A stretch of DNA of 64,000 nucleotides, from the NCBI RefSeq assembly GCF_037975245.1, contig NC_092568.1, forward strand, positions 20,913,501-20,977,500, written 5' to 3'. The notes below the pieces were generated by a model. The model searched no databases. It saw only the letters and a program-made list of their open reading frames with translations, and was not told the DNA's origin. The DNA comes from Apostichopus japonicus (lineage: Eukaryota > Echinodermata > Holothuroidea > Aspidochirotida > Stichopodidae). This document shows positions 1 to 11,756 of this stretch, piece by piece (the stretch's first letter is position 1; each line of letters starts with the position of its first letter). A program made the position numbers and the translations under genes.

Positions 1-829
1 TGTTTTTTAAATATTTTTATGAATGAACCTTATGCTTTAAGTTGTAAAACAATCACAGCTTATATTCAAGCTGTTTCTACAGAGAGAAGACCAGGAAGGT
101 AAAAATTAACTGTATTTTAATCTTTTTACAAATTTGTGCAATATTCCTGGGATAGTACATACAATGAGGGGATATTTCAGGGGACATTTTTAGTCCGGAA
201 GCAGTATATAAATTCCTATAACTGTCCCCTAACATTGGACATGTCTGGTCACCTTATCTTTGAAAGCTCCTGGATGGCTGATTCAGTTCTGCTAAATCAC
301 TGGTGTAGATACTGTGCTAAGACTCAGAGGGTTTGTTTAAAGGAATTGTCTGGTGGAAGATTTTGATACATTGTCCTTGTAGTTATTATTTTTCTCTTTC
401 TAACCATGTAAAAATTGTCCCCATTCGATATTTTCTTCTTGTAGAAATCTGGTTTTCAAATTCACCAGTTTCTCACCAAAAGTACCGTTTGTTCGAACGC
501 TTCAATATGGTGTTTGACGTAGTGCTTGCAGATAGGCAAAACAGGCGACTTGAAGTTAGCACTCCCAATTCCGCAGCAAATTAACTCACGTGTAAGCACA
601 TTGAATTGCCTCATATATATAACGTACATACTCGCGAACGTATATACTACGATGCTCAGTTGGTGTACTTGTATAGCGTTACACATAGTACACTCACACT
701 CAAACCACAGTTCATTAACTGTTCTTCGAACTCGCTGAAATAAAATTCACGGATCAAATTAACAGTAAAATGAAACTTATAAAGTATTCGTTAAACCGAA
801 AGATGAAACTTGGCGGGATCGATGTCATC

Positions 830-1345
830 GCAGAACTGTCCGATTGTAAACGTTAGATAGAGTAGCCTATACACGCGAACATTCTTCGCGCTGGTGCTGG
901 ATACCGCGATGTATAAACAATGAAGAGCCTGCTGTTAAAACTTATCTTGTGTTACACAATGACCACGAAACCACCGATCTACTAAATATATTGCGGCTTA
1001 AGGAGTTTTTTAAATCATATCTAATTTATAAGAAATTTCACCGGAAATTATTGAAGAAATTGATCGAATCGTTGTCAGAGCAGAATATAGCGCTGAATAG
1101 CTTAGGCTTCGCAGAACTGTCCGATTGTCAACGTTTGAGTACAGCCTACATGCGAACATTTTTCGCGTTGGAGCTGGATAGCGCGATGTATAGCCTGAAC
1201 AACTCAGAGTCTGCTGTTAAAATTTACCTTGTGTTACACAAAGACCACGGAACCACCGCTCAAGTACATGGTGGCTTAAGGAGTTTTTGAAAACATATCT
1301 AATTTTTAAGAAATTTCACCAGAAATTAAGGAAGAAATTTATCTG
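830..1345. repeat. Diverged tandem duplication, ~280-bp period
   Basis: A block starting at 830 (GCAGAACTGTCCGATTG) recurs at 1111 with the same 17 bases. Similarity continues through matching landmarks (GCGATGTATA, CTTGTGTTACACAA, AAGAAATTTCACC) to about 1065 and 1345. The two copies differ by many substitutions, so the duplication is old. A 113-codon open frame spans 949-1290, but it bridges both copies, resembles no family I know and is probably fortuitous. No gene was seen in 1-1800. Confidence 0.7.
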
Positions 1346-1833
1346 TACACACACGCTGTTTTTGTTGTGATTACCGTATAGGTACTGTGCGGAGGGTGGG
1401 TTATGACGCAATCTGCTATGGCAGAGCTGACGTCACGTATTGTACTGTTCAAATCATATTTGAAATGTCTATCCATAACGGTTAAAAAATCGTTTCTCTG
1501 TCAAACGCAACATTAGCGTTCTCATACTTTGACAACATGTTTGGAAAATTATTTACTATTTTTTAAGGTAACTTCTTTGGGCCACCAGACAATCCTTTTA
1601 ATTAGATTGTGCATACCAGGATAGCATATATTAATTCCAAATGTGACAATGTCTACCTTAACAAAGTAACTAGTGGCAGAACCAAGGAGTTTGGGGCAGC
1701 TGGACCTCACCCTCAGAACTCTAGTCTCCCACTTGGCCCTTCTCCCACTTTCCATATCTCTGACAAATGGGAATGGGTAAGAATGGGTAATATTTGCAAA
1801 CAGAATAATGTGTCGGTGCATTTATCAACTTAC

Positions 1834-2518
1834 ATTTTGACCCTTGACCTTTGAGCACAGCTCTCCATCCTGTCTGCTCTAATATTTCTTGAATTTGGAA
1901 TGAGGTCAGAATAGACTCTACGATCACCTGCTCCTGGGCAAGGTTAACAGTCAATGACTGAACACCTGTCAAATAAAGTTGCTTGTTGGTTCATTTTGAC
2001 ATATTTTGTCTTAAAAAAAATTCATGTTCTTTATGACAGAGCTTCTTGTCTTGCATTAATAAAAGTATACAACCAAAAATTTACAGGACAACAACTCACT
2101 TTAGATACTAAGTTTGTTTATTATTTCAATAATCCCTTGCATGATCTGTCTGGTTTGATGGCAAAAAAAAAGACTTTTTATAAGAGTTTTATAAATGCAA
2201 AATAAGGTTTGGCTTAAATAATACTACTTTATTTAAAAATTGATAAATAATAACAGTTGAGTTCCAATCTACTGTACATGTTTGAACAGAACTTTAGTCC
2301 AAGGATGATGTAACATATATATATATATACAGTTTATATACAAAATGAGAAAACCTAAATGTACAAAGCAAGTTTTATGACCATCAGAATCTCTTATCTC
2401 CTTCTTCTTTTCACCATACCAGGAGTCATTACGACGCTAACATACCTGCGATGTCTTTAAAGGAATTTTTGATGGCATCTACACAACTCTGACATGTCAT
2501 CTGAACTGCAAATTCAAC
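1834..2518 (-). CDS. CCS: Copper chaperone for superoxide dismutase (CCS), partial: two exons
   Basis: Two exons of CCS, the cytosolic chaperone that inserts copper into SOD1. Exon 2518-2446 encodes the start of domain I (VEFAVQMTCQSCVDAI), with the copper-binding MTCxxC motif, and ends in phase 1 at CAG|GTATGT. Exon 1965-1834 starts in the matching phase. It reads GVQSLTVNLAQEQV, then EILEQTGWRAVLKGQGS, which completes the Atx1-like domain and matches the vertebrate ending AVLKGxGS; it ends in phase 1 at AAAT|GTAAGT. The first coding exon (start codon) should lie above 2518 and was not identified. The SOD-like domain II and the C-terminal CxC domain should lie below 1834, mostly outside the window. 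A frame near 1660-1700 containing LGSAT vaguely resembles the next exon but is not in the right phase, so it is left out. Family assignment is strong from remembered human CCS motifs; gene limits are unknown. Confidence 0.85.
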
Positions 2519-3480
2519 CTGTAAAAGAGTCAGATGATATTTTGTTACATCTGGTTTGGATACATCAAATCGTCTCCTATTGATAGTATCGTGTCAATCA
2601 TCACAAAAATTGTATGATTTGGACAATTAAGAATTACCAAATTAAATTGATCTGAAGGGTTAAGTTAATTACAAGAGGCAAGCATATACATCCACATGCA
2701 GTGCAGACAGTGCAAATGTAAAGTTCTAATGCAGTGACTTTCATTTGCCAATATGTAGCAACATAACATATAAAAGCATGATTTGCTAAATTCTGAGACC
2801 AAGGCAATTTGAACTAAGTGTATATAATTATTGTTACAATTTGGTGTCCACAGCAAAGTCTTCTCTCTAGAAATAATATACATCTTATGAACGTTATAAG
2901 CCGGATGTAATATTTAGCGAAACCTAAACACACAAATGGTTCACAGTGGCACTGCTTGAAGATGAACCTGCATGTGATTAATGCTGAGTGTTATTACTTC
3001 TCATACTGTAGTTATTGGCCTAGGCCTCATCAGTTTTTCAGATGACCAACATTGGTTTTTGAGGAACCTGAAATTCAAGTAGAGGTTATCCTACGACATA
3101 GTAGAGTTCATAGCAAACATGACATCTTGCATAAACGTGTATGAGTTCATGATATAGTATTGGCTAGGCCTAGCCTACAGTACCATAGGCATAATTTAGC
3201 CATAAGCATGCATTTTGTAACAAGACAGGCTAGGCCTGATGTTTAGCCCTATCGTTAACCTTAAATCCGGTTGAAAACACTGGCTTCGCCAGTTTTGCGA
3301 CCACAAAGCTCCACAAATGAGGTGCATATGGGTAAGAGTTTTGTATATTACTAATATCGTACTTTAGTTGGCGTCTCCATCGGTAAGGTGAAATGCAACT
3401 GCTCAGATACTATCACATCTTTCAGGCCTCACGGCTATCATAAGTCGTTTTCATTATTGAGAGCAGTTGCGCGAAAGTTT
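2519..3480. other. Probable CCS intron or upstream region, no gene recognised
   Basis: No coding frame with splice sites and a recognisable motif was found. The CCS first exon should be here or further right. A perfect short hairpin, ACTGGC-TTC-GCCAGT, sits near 3280. Confidence 0.4.
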
Positions 3481-3484
3481 GTGT

Positions 3485-3665
3485 ACAGGTGGCATACTCC
3501 TTTTAGAGTCTATATCCATCTGCATGATTGTTCTCCTATCTCAGGAAAAGTGCCAAAAAGCAGCAGGAGAACATCTTTTTTGACCTGATATCAATCATGA
3601 TCTGGTTTTTTGTGACTTGTATGTTAAAAAACATGAATGGAAGTACATGTGGTGCAAAAATTGGG
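3485..3665 (+). repeat. Dispersed repeat, copy 1 (copy 2 at 51515-51690, inverted)
   Basis: Shares long matches with the reverse complement of 51515-51690, including GGTGGCATACTCC, AGAGTCTATATCCA, the 20-base CAGGAAAAGTGCCAAAAAGC and GCAGCAGGAGAACATC, plus GAATGGAA...GTGGTGCAAAA at the far end. No terminal inverted repeat or target duplication was recognised, so the class is unknown. Confidence 0.7.
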
Positions 3666-4043
3666 TACATTGAGGCAATTTTGGACCCCTTTAGGTCTCA
3701 CAGGAGCAGCGCACGAAATTGTTTACTACGGAATGAAGAGGTTTGTTTACAAGTGACGAAAACTTCAGGCTCTGATAGCAAAAAATCTGCTTGGTCATGA
3801 TACAAAAAATATTAGTTCCATGAAGGCCAACTTGTCAGCTATCCGGTAATGTGTAGCGTTTAGCTAGTCAGGACTTCTATCTAGACTAAGAGACCACATT
3901 ATATTTTTGTGATTTAGTTTGTAAGTCAATTGGGCTTTTAATGGGCGTATGCTACTTACAGCAGTTGAAGGTAGTATTGCGTAAGCGAACCTCATGCACA
4001 ATCTGGCAATCTTCGGACTGCAGTAACCACGGTAAGGTAGATG

Positions 4044-4381
4044 CAGTGGCGTACCTGGAAAAGTTTGCATCCGGGCGGATCCGTCCCCGTTCTATGACGT
4101 TACCTCGTGTAGGGGATGCTGTCTTTGATGAGTGGTCTAAGGGGAAGGGTACCCCCATTTGAGAAATTTTCGTTTATGTAAGGTGGCTTAGATGCAAAAT
4201 GGTACTATTTTTGGCAAATTTTTGAACTGATTATATGTTTAGGAATGCTCATTCTTATTTCTGCTATTTATTTCTCTTTTTCTCTCTTAATATTTTCTGA
4301 GGTGGGGGGAGGGGCTGTGGCATAGCACCCCCTGACAGATACCCGGCACAGACAGCCTCCCCGGCGCTTAGTACGCCACTG
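4044..4381. mobile_element. hAT-type MITE, 338 bp, with perfect 8-bp target duplication
   Basis: Begins CAGTGGCGTAC and ends GTACGCCACTG, an exact 11-bp terminal inverted repeat. It is flanked on both sides by the identical octamer GGTAGATG (4036-4043 and 4382-4389). An 8-bp target duplication with CAGTGGCG-type ends is characteristic of the hAT superfamily. There is no transposase frame, so it is non-autonomous. The interior (GGTGGCTTAGATGCAAAATGGT) resembles the 10969-11330 element and the stretch just after 5100. Confidence 0.92.
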
Positions 4382-4712
4382 GGTAGATGGTCAAGCTCAA
4401 GCCATAGAAACAGGAAGAAAGTTATTATGAACAGTGGCGGCGCCAAATGAGGGAGGGGAGGATGGGGTTCATGTCCGCCATTCATGATGCTTGCCATCTC
4501 TCCAGTTCCCGAAGTCGGCTGGTGTATAATAATGATAACAAACACTCTCCCTTACGTCTAAATGTTCTTTATATGGGTCATATGCTTTACGAGGCGTCGC
4601 ACTCCCAGCCCCCGCATGGGCTTTAGTATTGGCCTACATTCCAATGAAACTGAATTCTCTGGAATATCTGTGCTTACGTTAAAATAGCTACAACAACTTA
4701 TGGGGCTTTTCC

Positions 4713-5175
4713 GGGAAGGGTCTACCCTCAGAAGTTCAGTGGTCCAGGGGTGTTGTAGCTGTGATTAAGGGCGCATCCACATTTTTGTACGGCGGGGGGA
4801 GCTAAGATGTGATGTCGGGGAGGGGAGGGATCTAACGGGAAGGTCTACTCTCAGAAGTTCAGTGGTCCATGCAGGGGTGCTGTAGCTGTGATTCCTTTCG
4901 CATCCACATTTTTGAACGGGGGGGGGGTAGATGTGATGTCTTCGAGGGGAGGGATCTAATGGGAAGGTCTACCCTCAGAAGTTCAGTGGTCCAGGGGTGT
5001 TGTAGCTGTGATTCCGGGCGCATCCACATTTTTGCACCACGGGGGGGGGGGTAGCTAAGACGTGATATCGTCGAGTGGAGTGATCTAACGGGAAGGGTCT
5101 ACCTTCAGAAATATTCGTAAATATGGAGGTTGCTTAGATGCAAAATGGTGCTATATTGGGCAACTTTTGAAACAA
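4713..5175. repeat. Tandem repeat, ~124-bp unit, three full copies plus a partial one
   Basis: Units start at about 4713, 4837, 4961 and 5090 with GGGAAGG(G)TCTACC. Each carries CAGAAGTTCAGTGGTCCA, TGTAGCTGTGATT, GCATCCACATTTTTG and a run of G. The fourth copy switches into GGTTGCTTAGATGCAAAATGGTGC, which matches the interior of the neighbouring hAT-type MITE. The array therefore looks like an internally amplified relative of that element. A 61-codon open frame within it is a by-product of the repeat. Confidence 0.75.
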
Positions 5176-7094
5176 TATTGAAGAATTTGCGACTGTATAC
5201 GTGGTACCGCAGATTCATGTACTGTCAACAGGAATGTTATCTATGTATTGTATCCACGCTTGTCGCGAACTCGTATCTTAGAATCTGTGTTAAATCCTCC
5301 CACTTGCTATTATTTTCCTTTGTCACCGTGTGCTACAGAGAGAAAGAACTCAGGAATAGCTGAAAGTGCTCAGTAACAAATGCGGATTTTTGCTTCTTTT
5401 TTTTATTCCTTTTAATTTACTTGATTAACATAATAAATGGTGTCAGTGGATGAACTGCGTCACGATCCTCGGGTGAACTTGTCACATATGCCATTCCTGT
5501 GAGGAGAAAAGGAAGAAGGAAAACTACTCAGTTAAAGGTCCAAGAGGTTATATTAGATTTGACACGGTCTTCAACAAAAATGAACTTGAAGCAAACAGGA
5601 GCCACTGATGGCATAGTTGCACACTGACGATAACAAATATTGTTAAAGTTGTATATTTAGTTTATTAATAGATCAAATGGACGCATATAAATTATCGAAC
5701 AAATACCCACAAGTATCGCACAAGATATAACTATAGCTAACACCGTACAACGATTGGTTATTCTAGTACTACAGACTTAGCATCATATGAAACTACATAC
5801 ATGTGTAGATTTCGTGGATTGATACTTATGAAATGATTACGAGAAACGGCAGGGTTCACCCTGACAATATAGAGTAAACAGTCTTGATTGGGGTATGACA
5901 TAGGCGAAGTATAGGCCAAGACCTAGGACCCCGCAAGTTTTGGGAACCCTGCGCGTAGGTACATTTCCTGCGAATTAACATCAGGCTACAATTATTGGGC
6001 AGATATAATCACCCTCATTGATGACTTTGCAATACATTAAAATCCAGAAATAGTTTAATTTGTCATCAGTCATAGGGAATAAGACCCCCAACCCCCATAC
6101 AAATTATGGCTATGGCCCGTACAGTCTTAAACCAGGCCTGGCTGTAGTTTAAACATAGATGTTCTACAAAGGATGATAAACCTTAGAAAGGATAAATTAA
6201 TTTTAATGTGTTACATATATGAAAAAAAACTTTCACCCTGCATTCTGTTTTAAGCATTTTTAGGTGTTTGAAATGACCATTTGTTGAACCAGTATACCAG
6301 ATACGAAGTTGCTCTCGAATACTCACAGGCGGTCTGGTTAGACCATAACTGTAATCTAACACCTACAAATAACTAGGTCACCTCGTCAGAAGCGACACCA
6401 AATAGATAAGGACTCAGACGGCCTTTTCGAGTCTTAAATAACAATTACGTATTGTAAATTTGTTTTTGTTTTTTCATCTTTATAAATACCTTTGTAATTT
6501 ATGATAATCTAAATAGAGCATTTGTCGGTACATATTGTTGCACTGAACTCAATTATGTAATACAAAATGATATTTAACCGATTGACATGTATATATAGAG
6601 AAGCATTGAGGCAAATACGTAAAAATAAATCTGCAATAGATATAAAAATCGTATGTCAATTTTCCCAGTTGTTATTGGCTTACGTTTAACCAAGCCCAGT
6701 GGCACTCATTTTATGCTCTTCCAAATTTTTCTTCAATTTTGGTTTATAAATTTATCAATTTAATGGCATTTTTCGGCTGTGAATCAATTATAGTACAATT
6801 TGGTCTGTCAGCTTTCTGCGAAAAAATGTCATAGTGATAGAATTTTAATGAACATGTTATTGCTCGCCATTCTAACCCTATACTTTAAGTTAAAGGAATA
6901 GTCACCCAAGATATAACCAGTATTCTTACATGTGGCTAAATGATGCTACGCATGATCTTATAGCCAAAAGGCCGATATGTACACAAATCCACCATGGAGC
7001 TCCATGCATCTACTAAATTAGTTAATTACAGTATAAGTATATACTCGGGTTGTGCATGGGCCAATGGATGCAGTTCTTACATTCGGCAACAGAA
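5176..7094. other. Intergenic, nothing recognised
   Basis: AT-rich unique sequence downstream of the left Kazal gene. I see no splice-bounded coding frame, RNA gene or repeat with clear ends. Confidence 0.4.
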
Positions 7095-7496
7095 TTAGAT
7101 CAATGATATAAATTGAAATAAAATTACCAGTCCGCAGAACTCATCTTCTTCCTCTTCCAAACTATCGTCTTTGCACTGAGCTAGGTTGAGGAAGCAACCA
7201 TTGTTGTAAATTTTACCATCGGAACCGCATACTGGAATATACACTTCTAGGCAAACCATGTTGCAATCTGCAATATGCAAATGAGCAACATATAAAGTGA
7301 TTATACTATATGTGCATCGTCATCAGTTCAATAGTAAAACCGAGGGTGGACCATGGGAAGGGGAACGAGGAGGATGGTGAAGAGGGTATAGGGAGACTTG
7401 TGATATGGGGTCATGGTGGTCTCCGGGGCGTCACGTTTAGGGCCTCACACTAAATTTCCCACACTGGGTTGCGAATTGGCAAATATATACATACAC

Positions 7497-7549
<53 letters not shown>

Positions 7550-8082
7550 TATAGCGGGAGGCCCGTGGTTCGAATCCCGGTGGAGGCTGAAAGTTTTTTC
7601 ACTGTTCTTGATTTTCCAACTCATTACGATTTTCAGTCATATATATGTATATATATATATATATTTATATATGTATCATATACAATATACACATGCATAG
7701 AATGCGACCAAACACAGTTTATCGCATAGCCTATGGGATTTGGTCCGAAAAATCACAGAGGAAAGTTTGTATAGTATGGTTAGCGATATGTCTGTATGAC
7801 TGGTACCTCACACAATTGGTGAGAACCTAAACTATAACCGTTCCTTAAAACGACAATAATCCACTAGACCTGACTTTACACTGGACACTGGGGGTAACAG
7901 ATGGCCGCAGGGCTGGATCGCCTGTACATGTCCCTTTCCAACTCCTTCCTTCAACACCATTTTAAAGATTGAAATTGTAGTTTAGACTTCATTTTATCCC
8001 CTACTCTGTATATATGCTGAGTGAGAACACTTTTCTTGCACTCCACTTCTTCCCCGTCACAAAATTTCACTTTGGTAGTGCC

Positions 8083-8147
<65 letters not shown>

Positions 8148-8405
8148 GACAATGCAGTGTCTTATATCCGATCGGCACAGTACAACATTAAGCGCCTAAA
8201 GGAATATAGGAGTGTATATATTAGTGAACTATAATGTTTCCGTTACCTGGCCCTCATACCATCGACAGATATTAATAATAGCCTACCGTGTGATCTGTAA
8301 TGGAGATGAATACTTACCATCAATTAAAGGCTTCGCTGATGTGTTACCGATGATCCCCCACATCATCAGAAGCATCGCCATGAATGTATTAAGGGAACGA
8401 AACAT
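7095..8405 (-). CDS. Small secreted Kazal-type serine protease inhibitor (left paralogue)
   Basis: Two-exon secreted inhibitor. Exon 1 (8405-8318) encodes a signal peptide starting MFRSLNTFMAMLLMMWG and ending SAKPLID, in phase 1 at GATG|GTAAGT. Exon 2 starts at 7267 in the matching phase and encodes one Kazal domain. Its Cys pattern is C-x3-C-x7-C-x10-C-x6-C-xn-C, with the family signatures VYIPVCGSDG and IYNNGC. C-terminal to the fifth Cys is an acidic run (LEEEEDE). After the last Cys the frame reads CGL and meets GTAATT at 7127. It either splices there (phase 0, exon end 7128) or runs through to a stop at 7095-7097; I could not decide. Predicted P1, the second residue after Cys2, is Glu. 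The upstream ATG at 8405 was chosen over MAMLL because it parallels the start of the right-hand paralogue. The intron contains a SINE fragment and (TA)n arrays. Confidence 0.78.
7501..7552. repeat. (TA)n microsatellite
   Basis: About 26 TA units, directly abutting the truncated 5' end of the SINE at 7553. A second short TA-rich run, 7638-7672, follows its 3' end. Confidence 0.95.
7553..7637 (+). mobile_element. tRNA-derived SINE, 5'-truncated copy
   Basis: Contains the polymerase III B box GTGGTTCGAATCC, then GGAGGCTGAAAGTTTTTTCA, CTGTTCTTGATTTT and ACTCATTACGATTTTCA, ending in TA repeats. The same tail occurs at 56945-57010, where the A-box half is present and the B box is lost. Together they define one SINE family with a (TA)n tail. 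Confidence 0.8.
8085..8146. repeat. (TA)n microsatellite
   Basis: About 31 uninterrupted TA units in the intron of the left Kazal gene. It yields spurious Tyr-Ile repeat frames on both strands. Confidence 0.95.
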
Positions 8406-9720
8406 TGCTCTAACCGACGTCTTCTTGCAAAAATGTTAACAAAAACGTTATTCTTTGCTTGAAATATTCAACGTTAAGTTTACTATTGATAAAACAAACC
8501 AATATTGGGGCGTTGACTTTTAAAGCATTAATGGGAGGAGTTGATTACTATGTGTGCCTTTTAAATACGTGGTTTACTATGCTTGTAATCCAATCGTCCC
8601 ATATTTCGGTATTTTATGAAGATGTACCACGTTTCAGATTTCATCCTCGGTGTCGATGTGCATGAAGAACTATATGCCGATGATATATCACAAAGTATCA
8701 CCATTCATATAACAAAGTATCAAATTAGGAAGTTCTTCAGAAACCCAAAACGACTAGTGACAAATTATGCTGGTGTTATGGCTTAACGATATCAGTATCA
8801 CAATATCGAAGAGGTGTAAACTTCATGTATAGAACTTAAAGACTTATATCAGAACTTGCATAAACTATGGCAACAAATTTACCTAAAGTTCCTATTAACG
8901 TTTTCGTTTTTTCTTTATGTTTATGTCTACTAAGTTCGGTATTTTTCTCCTTGTTTTTATGTACCAACCAACCACCCACCCCCCCCCCCCCATCTTCTCC
9001 TCTCCATCTAGGCTACTTGACATTTAATTGTCCCATTTTGGGTTTGATGGACGGGCACAGGGCGGCAACAAGAAAGAAAGCCGACCTCATACCTTTTTTT
9101 TTATGGAAAAGCATACTAAATTTCTCTGTAACATGCACATTTATAGTGATAGAGAAACGTAATATAGGATATACAGTAAAAGGAAAACTTGTTATTTTTA
9201 CGACTGCGCTGTTTTATTAAGAAATCAAAATATTGTCTACTATAATACCCAACACCGTGAATGCATGAAATCATAAAATGGCTATTTAAAATGGAACGTT
9301 TGTCCTTTAACTGAGACCCGATATACTGGTGGTCAAGAAAAAAATCGAACGGCGAAAATGTTTATGGTGCTCACGATTTAACACTGCAATTGACCAATGT
9401 GAATATATTGACTTAAAATATAGTTAGGCTACCTAAAGTATAGCTATCGAATTTGTGACATTTTGGAATATCTATATTGATGGCATTTTGCAAGTTGTCA
9501 ACTTTGTGGATTTTTTATGATTCTTGTTGCTAACAAGTTACACGATGACATAAGTTAAACTGACATGAATAGCCTTCATTAAATTTAAGTAGGCTATATT
9601 ATACCACCGTGTTTCCTTATGCGTAGCTTTCTCATTTCCAATAAACAAGATTTTTAAGGTCGGTTACTTTAATCTACCAAAGCCATATAGGATATAATGT
9701 AATGATGAAATTAATGATTA

Positions 9721-9852
9721 AATAGAAATAAATAAATCAGATTTTCCGCACTGGTTTATGTTACTCCACCACCTTTAGGCTGAGGGTGTATTTAAACGCT
9801 TATAGTTTATGGTATGTTTATGGTATTCGTAGATAGTTTGAAGGATTACATG

Positions 9853-9902
<50 letters not shown>

Positions 9903-10400
9903 TATATATATAGAGAGGATATATATAGAGGATATATATAGAGGATATATAGAGGATATATATAGGCTATATATAGTCTATATATAGCCTATATATATAT
10001 AGCCTGTGAACAACCTTTATAGCCTATATATAGATGAAGACTAATTCGGAATTGCTAATACTACAGTGTTTTAAATAGAAATAAATAAATCAGATTTTCC
10101 GCACTGGTTTATGTTACTCCACGACCTTTAGGCTAAGGGTGTATTTAAACGCTTATAGTTACATGTTTATGGTATTCGTAGATAGTTTGAAGGATTACAT
10201 GTTAATATATATATAAATATATATATATATATAGGACATATATATATATATATATAGGACATATATAGAGGATAGATATAGAGGCTATATATAGGCTATA
10301 TTAGGCTATATATAGCCTATATATATAGCCTGTAAACAACCTATATAGCCTATATATAGATGAAGACTAATTCGGAATTGCTAATACTACAGTGTTTTCC
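9721..10400. repeat. Tandem duplication, 353-bp unit, with TA-rich palindromic core
   Basis: The block starting AATAGAAATAAATAAATCAG at 9721 recurs at 10074. Both copies run through TTTTCCGCACTGGTTTATG, TAAACGCTTATAG, a (TA)n stretch, repeated GGCTATATATAGCC palindromes, and GATGAAGACTAATTCGGAAT to CTACAGTGTTTT (about 10070 and 10397). Divergence outside the TA tract is small, so the duplication is recent. Confidence 0.9.
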
Positions 10401-10968
10401 CGGTGAAGGTCTTTTATAGACGTAACGTCATCTTGAGCTGTATAAGACCTATAGCACTTCCATGGAAGATCAATTATTTAATGTTCTGCAGAAAAGAAGA
10501 TAAAAACAGAAAGACAAAGTCTCATTTTTCCGAAGTCTGCAAAGTCTCGCCGGGCTGCAAATGCAGGGATATATTAAGAGTGTCAATTATGTATACCAAA
10601 TTTGAGGTTTATAACAGCTAGGTGTTAATCCAAAAATATCGTCAAGAATACTCAGATTCTATAATTACATGTATCATTTGTTTAATATATACATGATAAT
10701 TTAAGTGAATTTGAATCTTTTTGTGTACCTAAATGACAGCAAACGTATTCCCTACAAAATATCTTCACTATAGACCATTTTATATTTTCTATTCTATACC
10801 CAGTCTTATATCAGGGCCAAGGTCGAGGGGGAGGGGGGGGTGATGTTATGGCTCGTTACAGTCAGTGTTTCGTATGCATTTATACTCCTATCGTTCTTGC
10901 GTCATTGACTTTCTTTCCCGGGAGCAAACACCTCCCGACATAAGTTATAATTTGCAGATGTTTTTATA

Positions 10969-11330
10969 CAGTGGCGTAGGAAGGTACTTTTGAGTGGGGG
11001 GGCTGAAGACTGATGGCCGGCCTGGGGAGGGGTCTAAGGGGAAGGGGTGTCCCCCTCCCCTTTGGAATTTTTTTGCATTTCCAGGTGGCCTCAGATGCAA
11101 TTTGGTGCAATATAGCACACTTCAACACCCACTCCATTTTGTAAAGAATTTTGCATTTTCACCTGGCCTTAGATGCAATTTGGTGCTTCAAATGAGATTT
11201 TTTTCTCATTTCGAAATGAAAAAGGGGTTTTCTGACATGCGGAGCGGGGGGCGGAATGATACTTCCGCCCCCCATATATTTCACTGGGGGCTGGCGCCCC
11301 TAGCCCCCCCCCCCGGTTCCTACGCCCTTG
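10969..11330. mobile_element. hAT-type MITE, 362 bp, with perfect 8-bp target duplication
   Basis: Starts CAGTGGCGTAGGAA and ends GGTTCCTACGCCCTTG, inverted with two mismatches near the tip. It is flanked by TTTTTATA on both sides (10961-10968 and 11331-11338). The interior is related to the element at 4044-4381 (GGTGGCCTCAGATGCAATTTGG). It inserted at the edge of what is now a long (TA)n array. An open frame across it is not a gene. Confidence 0.9.
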
Positions 11331-11443
<113 letters not shown>

Positions 11444-11756
11444 TTGGTGCTGGATAAGCAAGTTATGCTATACATTCTTTATGATAGCACATAGAGCAAG
11501 ACATCTCGTTATTTGATATACTGTTCAGCGTGAAGATGTAATATAGTGTCACTTGACATCTCGACCAAATATCGTATAGGTTTGACTTGTTGTCTATTAT
11601 AGCTTATCGTTAAATAACAACTCAACAATTTGAGAAATTTGTCAATATGTATAATTTCCTGAAAGCCAGCAACTCGGCTACCGACCCCCCCCCCCCCCGC
11701 CTCCCTTGAAGTGGGAATCCAGAATGAATTATTAGTATGTCAACAAATTCAAAACT

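Noticed and set aside
949-1290. 113-codon open frame
   Set aside because: It spans two diverged copies of a duplicated block, has no recognisable domain and no splice context.
1640-1700. Possible third CCS exon containing LGSAT
   Set aside because: The frame that shows the motif does not match the phase left by the previous exon, and the following residues do not look like the SOD-like domain.
7413-8199. Open frames with long Tyr-Ile repeats
   Set aside because: They are translations of (TA)n microsatellites and occur on both strands. The same applies at 10994-11516, 13458-13673 and 56516-57224.
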